Source: an uncultured Arenimonas sp.
GTDB taxonomy: Bacteria > Pseudomonadota > Gammaproteobacteria > Xanthomonadales > Xanthomonadaceae
Length of the DNA: 10,301 nt
Direction of reading: 5' to 3'
Assembly (NCBI GenBank): GCA_946885815.1
Contig: CAMPHE010000037.1
Location: 1-10,301 of the forward strand
In this document: positions 6,985 through 10,301 of the stretch, piece by piece
Layout of the letters: each line of letters begins with the position of its first letter
Numbering within the stretch: position 1 is the first letter of the stretch
Program-made: the position numbers and the translations under genes
Notes under the pieces: generated by a model
Told to the model about the DNA's origin: nothing
The model's database searches: none
Seen by the model: the letters and a program-made list of their open reading frames with translations, nothing else

Positions 6985-9609
6985 TCATTCCTCTCCGTCG
7001 ACGCGGGCCACGATGGCCGCGCGCAGTTCGTCCAGCGCCTGCGCGTCGATCGCGAGGTCGCGCTCGTCCGACAGCAGGAAGATGTCCTCGACCTTCGCGC
7101 CGAAGGTGGCGATGCGCGCGTCGTGCACGCGCAGCCGCCGCTGGCGCAGCACCTGCGCGATCCCGGCCAGCAGACCCGGGCGATCGGTGCAGACCAGGCT
7201 CATGCGCGTGCGGCGACCGTCGGCGAGCGTGTCGAAATCGACGCGCACCGCGACGCGGAAATGCCGCAGCTGCCGCGGCGCCGCCCGACGCGGCGGACGC
7301 ACGCGGGCCGGGTCGCGCAGCGCGGCGGCCAGCGCGGCTTCCACGTCGGCCGGCTCCGGCGCGTGACCGGGCGCGGGCAGCACCTGGAAGCCGTCGAGCG
7401 CGTGGCCGTCGTCGGTGCCCAGCACCCGCGCCTCGAGCACGTTCAATCCGAGGCGGTCGAGCGTGGCGACCAGCGCCGCGAACACGCCGTCGCGGTCGGG
7501 CGTGCGCACGAACACCTCCAGGCCGCCGCCCTGCGGGTGCCGGCGCGCGCGCACGACGGTGGCGCCGGCGTCGTGGCCGGCGAGCGCGGCGGTCTGCCAG
7601 GCGATCTGTTCGGGCCGGTAGCGCAGGAACGCGGCGTCGGGCCAGCCGCGCCACAGCGCGTCGATCGCCGCGGCGTCGATCCCGCCCTCGAGCAGCCGCG
7701 CCGTCGCCAGCGCCCGCGTCTCGGCGACCAGTTCGTCGGCGTGGACCGGGTTCTCCAGCCCGCGGCGCAGCGCGAACCGCGTCGCGGCGTACAGGTCGGC
7801 GAGCAGCCGGTCCTTCCACGCGTTCCAGAGCTTCGGGCTGGTGCCGGCGATGTCGGCGCAGGTGAGCAGGTACAGGTAATCGAGGTGCTCGCGGTCGGCG
7901 ACCTTGCCGGCGAAGCGCGCCACGACTTCGGGGTCGGACACGTCCTGCTTCTGCGCGGTCACGGACATCAGCAGATGCTGCTCGACGAGCCACGCCACCA
8001 GGTCGGCGTCGGTGCCCGGCAGCGCATGCGCCTCGGCGAACGCGCGCGCGTCGATCGCGCCCTGCTCGGAATGGTCGCCACCGCGGCCCTTCGCGATGTC
8101 GTGGAACAGCCCCGCCAGCAGCAGCAGGTGCGGCTTGCGCAGCCGCGGCAGCACTTCGTGCGCGATCGCGAAACGCTCGTCGGGTCCGCGCGCGAAGCCC
8201 TGCATGTGCGCGAGTACGGTCAGCGTGTGCTGGTCGACCGTGTAGACGTGGAACAGGTCGTACTGCATCCGCCCCGACACGCGGCCGAATGCCGGCAGGT
8301 AGCGGCCGAGCACGCCGAGCCGCGCCATCCGGGTCAGCGTCGCCACCGCGCCGGGCGACTGCAGGAGTTCGAGGAACGCCTGGCGCACCCCGGCCGGCTG
8401 CGCGTCGTACGGCGCGATCGCGCGCAGCGATTCGCCGAGCGCGCGGGCCGTCTCCGAATGCAGGCCGCGGGCCGCGGGCACGGCGTCCCACGCCGCGAAC
8501 AGCGCCAGCATCGGCGCGAGGCCGGCGCGCAGCGCGTCCGGGTCGGACATCGCGAGGTAGCCGTGGCGCAGCACATAGCCGTCGCCGGCGGGCTTCGGCG
8601 CCTCGGGCGCCGACAGCTGCTCCTCGAAGCGCTGCAGCAGCCGCTCGGCGATGCGCATCACGGTCGCCGCGGCGCGGAAGAACGCCTGCATCATCTGTTC
8701 GACCGCGAGGTTGTCGCCGTGCTCGTCGCGCAGCCCGAGCATCGCCGCGAGCGCCTTCTGGTGGTCGAACCCGAGCCGTTCCTCGCGCCGGCCGGCGAGC
8801 AGGTGCAGGCCGAAACGCAGCTTCGCCAGCACGCGCCATTCGCGCTGCAGGCTCGCGCATTCGTCTTCGCCGAGCAGCCCGAGCGGCACCAGCGACGGCA
8901 GGCCGGGCACGCCGTACAGGCGCATCGCCATCCACGTCACGGTCTGCAGGTCGCGCAGGCCGCCCGGCCCTTCCTTCAGGTTCGGCTCGAGGTTGTGCGC
9001 GGTGTCGTGGAAGCGCGCGTGGCGCTGCCGGTACTCGTCGCGCTTGGCTTCGAAGAACGCCGCCGGCGGCCACAGTGCCGGTGGCGCCAGCGCCGCGGCC
9101 AGTGCGGACAGCACGTCGGGCGTGCCGGCCAGCAGCCGGCATTCGAGCAGCGACGTCAGCACGGTGATGTCGGCGCGCCCGGCGTCGACGCATTCGCCGA
9201 TCGAACGCACCGCGTGGCTGGTCTGCAGGCCGGCGTCCCACAGCGCGGCGAAGAAGGCGCCGATCGCCGCCGCGTGCCGCTGCTGCGTCGCCGGGTCGGC
9301 GAGCACCAGCAGGTCGATGTCGGACTGCGGGTACAGCTCGGCGCGGCCATAGCCGCCGGTCGCCAGCAGCTGCAGCGGCGCGTCGGCCGGAATGCCGCGC
9401 GCCCACGCGTCGCGCACGACGGTGTCGGTCGCCGTGCGGCAGGCGTCGATGAGGCGCTCGACGGCCTCGCCGGCATCGAATCGCCGGCCCAGGTCCGTCC
9501 GCATCGCCGCCAGCCCGGCGCGCGCGGCCTCGCGCCACGCGGGAGCGTCGTCGGCCGCGGCGAGCGCGGCGGGCAACGGGACGGCGGAAGCGGCGGGCGC
9601 GGCGCTCAT
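6985..9609 (-). CDS. glnD: Bifunctional PII uridylyltransferase/uridylyl-removing enzyme
   Basis: GlnD senses glutamine. It uridylylates PII proteins (GlnB/GlnK) when glutamine is low and deuridylylates them when glutamine is high, which controls glutamine synthetase and Ntr transcription. The 874-residue length is close to that of E. coli GlnD (890). Domains run in the usual order. The nucleotidyltransferase motif [17 protein letters not shown] is at about residues 85-101, with metal-binding D97 and D99. A helical linker follows. The HD hydrolase domain has H461 (DQHTL) and H503-D504 (FHDIAKG). Two C-terminal ACT domains that bind glutamine lie at about 694-750 ([11 protein letters not shown]) and 803-874 ([13 protein letters not shown]). 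The catalytic residues of both activities look intact. The ATG at 9609 lies 13 nt after the map stop and has only a weak GC-rich ribosome site, so it is probably read as part of the map transcript. The stop is 1 nt before dapD. Confidence 0.97.
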   Translation of the reverse strand: MSAAPAASAVPLPAALAAADDAPAWREAARAGLAAMRTDLGRRFDAGEAVERLIDACRTATDTVVRDAWARGIPADAPLQLLATGGYGRAELYPQSDIDLLVLADPATQQRHAAAIGAFFAALWDAGLQTSHAVRSIGECVDAGRADITVLTSLLECRLLAGTPDVLSALAAALAPPALWPPAAFFEAKRDEYRQRHARFHDTAHNLEPNLKEGPGGLRDLQTVTWMAMRLYGVPGLPSLVPLGLLGEDECASLQREWRVLAKLRFGLHLLAGRREERLGFDHQKALAAMLGLRDEHGDNLAVEQMMQAFFRAAATVMRIAERLLQRFEEQLSAPEAPKPAGDGYVLRHGYLAMSDPDALRAGLAPMLALFAAWDAVPAARGLHSETARALGESLRAIAPYDAQPAGVRQAFLELLQSPGAVATLTRMARLGVLGRYLPAFGRVSGRMQYDLFHVYTVDQHTLTVLAHMQGFARGPDERFAIAHEVLPRLRKPHLLLLAGLFHDIAKGRGGDHSEQGAIDARAFAEAHALPGTDADLVAWLVEQHLLMSVTAQKQDVSDPEVVARFAGKVADREHLDYLYLLTCADIAGTSPKLWNAWKDRLLADLYAATRFALRRGLENPVHADELVAETRALATARLLEGGIDAAAIDALWRGWPDAAFLRYRPEQIAWQTAALAGHDAGATVVRARRHPQGGGLEVFVRTPDRDGVFAALVATLDRLGLNVLEARVLGTDDGHALDGFQVLPAPGHAPEPADVEAALAAALRDPARVRPPRRAAPRQLRHFRVAVRVDFDTLADGRRTRMSLVCTDRPGLLAGIAQVLRQRRLRVHDARIATFGAKVEDIFLLSDERDLAIDAQALDELRAAIVARVDGEE
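6990..6996 (-). promoter_or_regulatory. Ribosome binding site of dapD
   Basis: GGAGAGG lies 6 nt upstream of the dapD ATG and within the last codons of glnD. It is the strongest Shine-Dalgarno match in the right half of the window. It settles the dapD start and implies efficient initiation there, independent of how often glnD is translated. Confidence 0.8.
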
Positions 9610-9622
9610 CGGCCCGGCGCGG

Positions 9623-10301
9623 TCACAGGTCGTTGTCGTCGCCGGGCACGCGCGTCAGGATCTCGACGCCGTCTTCGGTCACCGCCACCGTGTGTTCCCA
9701 CTGCGCCGAGAGCGACTTGTCGCGCGTCACCACGGTCCAGCCGTCGTTGAGCAGGCGGGTGTGGCGGCTGCCCTCGTTGATCATCGGCTCGATCGTGAAC
9801 GTCATGCCCGGCTGCAGCACCACGCCGGTCTGCGGCTGCCCGTAGTGCAGCACCTGCGGATCCTCGTGGTACACGCGGCCGATGCCGTGGCCGCAGTATT
9901 CGCGCACGACGGTGAAGCGCTCGCCCTCGGCGAACTGCTGGATGGCGTGGCCGATGTCGCCGAGCGTCGCGCCCGGACGCACCGTGCGGATGCCGCGGAA
10001 CATCGCCTCGCGGGTGACGTCGACCAGCCGCTTCGCCTTCACCGACGGGGTGCCGGCGAAATACATCCGGCTGGTGTCGCCATGCCAGCCGTCCTTGATC
10101 ACGGTGACGTCGATATTGACGATGTCGCCGTCCTTCAGGACCTTGGTGTCGCTCGGGATGCCGTGGCAGATGACGTTGTTCACCGACGTGCAGATCGTCG
10201 CCGGGAAGCCCTTGTAGCCGACGTTGGCCGGCACCGCGCCCTGCACGTTCACGATGTGGTCGTGGCAGATGCGGTCGAGCTCGGCGGTGCTGACCCCGGG
10301 C
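9623..10301 (-). CDS. map: Type I methionine aminopeptidase, 5'-truncated by window edge
   Basis: This cytosolic metalloenzyme removes the initiator methionine from nascent proteins. The visible 225 residues begin at PGVSTAELDRIC, which aligns to about residue 34 of the 264-residue E. coli enzyme, so roughly 33 N-terminal residues lie beyond the right edge. The five metal ligands of the family can be placed by motif: Asp in NIDVTV, Asp in HGDTS, His in CGHGIG, Glu in TIEPM and Glu in QWEHTV. The substrate-site His is in VCHGIP. A GTG at 10252-10250 could be misread as the start, but it is internal because the family sequence continues upstream of it. The frame ends in TGA at 9625-9623, 13 nt before glnD, as expected for the conserved map-glnD pair. 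The promoter is outside the window. Identification is essentially certain. Confidence 0.97.
   Translation of the reverse strand, partial: PGVSTAELDRICHDHIVNVQGAVPANVGYKGFPATICTSVNNVICHGIPSDTKVLKDGDIVNIDVTVIKDGWHGDTSRMYFAGTPSVKAKRLVDVTREAMFRGIRTVRPGATLGDIGHAIQQFAEGERFTVVREYCGHGIGRVYHEDPQVLHYGQPQTGVVLQPGMTFTIEPMINEGSRHTRLLNDGWTVVTRDKSLSAQWEHTVAVTEDGVEILTRVPGDDNDL

Noticed and set aside
5251..7865. Plus-strand open frames at 5251-6294 and 6228-7865
   Set aside because: They cross gene boundaries on the opposite strand, lack ribosome sites and domains, and have the low-complexity composition of GC-rich shadows.
6748..9750. A 1000-residue plus-strand open frame antisense to glnD
   Set aside because: It lies opposite a gene with clear family motifs throughout. 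Its translation is rich in Arg, Ala, His and Gln with no recognisable domain. It arises because GC-rich antisense frames contain few stop codons.
10250..10252. GTG as the start codon of map
   Set aside because: The same frame continues upstream to the window edge with conserved family sequence (PGVSTAELDRIC), so this GTG encodes an internal valine.

Overview
The window is a compact, very GC-rich bacterial segment (roughly 70% G+C by eye). Every gene I can support lies on the minus strand, so transcription runs from right to left. The order map - glnD - dapD is the arrangement known from E. coli and other Gammaproteobacteria. With this base composition and the secreted S9 peptidases, a Xanthomonadales/Lysobacterales organism (Lysobacter- or Luteimonas-like) is my best guess. 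That taxonomic call is an inference, not something the sequence proves.

Right part (10301 to 6135), housekeeping: a 5'-truncated map (type I methionine aminopeptidase), then glnD (PII uridylyltransferase/uridylyl-removing enzyme, the glutamine sensor of nitrogen control), then dapD (tetrahydrodipicolinate N-succinyltransferase of the diaminopimelate/lysine pathway). The spacing is tight: 13 nt between map and glnD, and 1 nt between glnD and dapD. This looks like one operon.

Left part (6138 to 1), accessory: three consecutive paralogous genes for exported S9-family (prolyl-oligopeptidase-type) serine peptidases. Each has a signal peptide, an N-terminal beta-propeller-like region and a C-terminal alpha/beta-hydrolase domain with a complete Ser-Asp-His triad. 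The first overlaps the dapD stop by 4 nt (ATGA). The second follows after a 116-nt gap and has its own strong ribosome binding site. The third overlaps the stop of the second by 1 nt (TGATG) and runs off the left edge of the window without a stop codon.

The core genes are ordinary. The noteworthy feature is the triplication of an exported peptidase gene placed in translational contact with a lysine/cell-wall precursor gene and a nitrogen-sensor gene. I found no RNA genes, mobile elements, CRISPR arrays, phage genes or clear transposition scars. The only non-coding stretch of any size is the 116-nt gap at 4067-4182.
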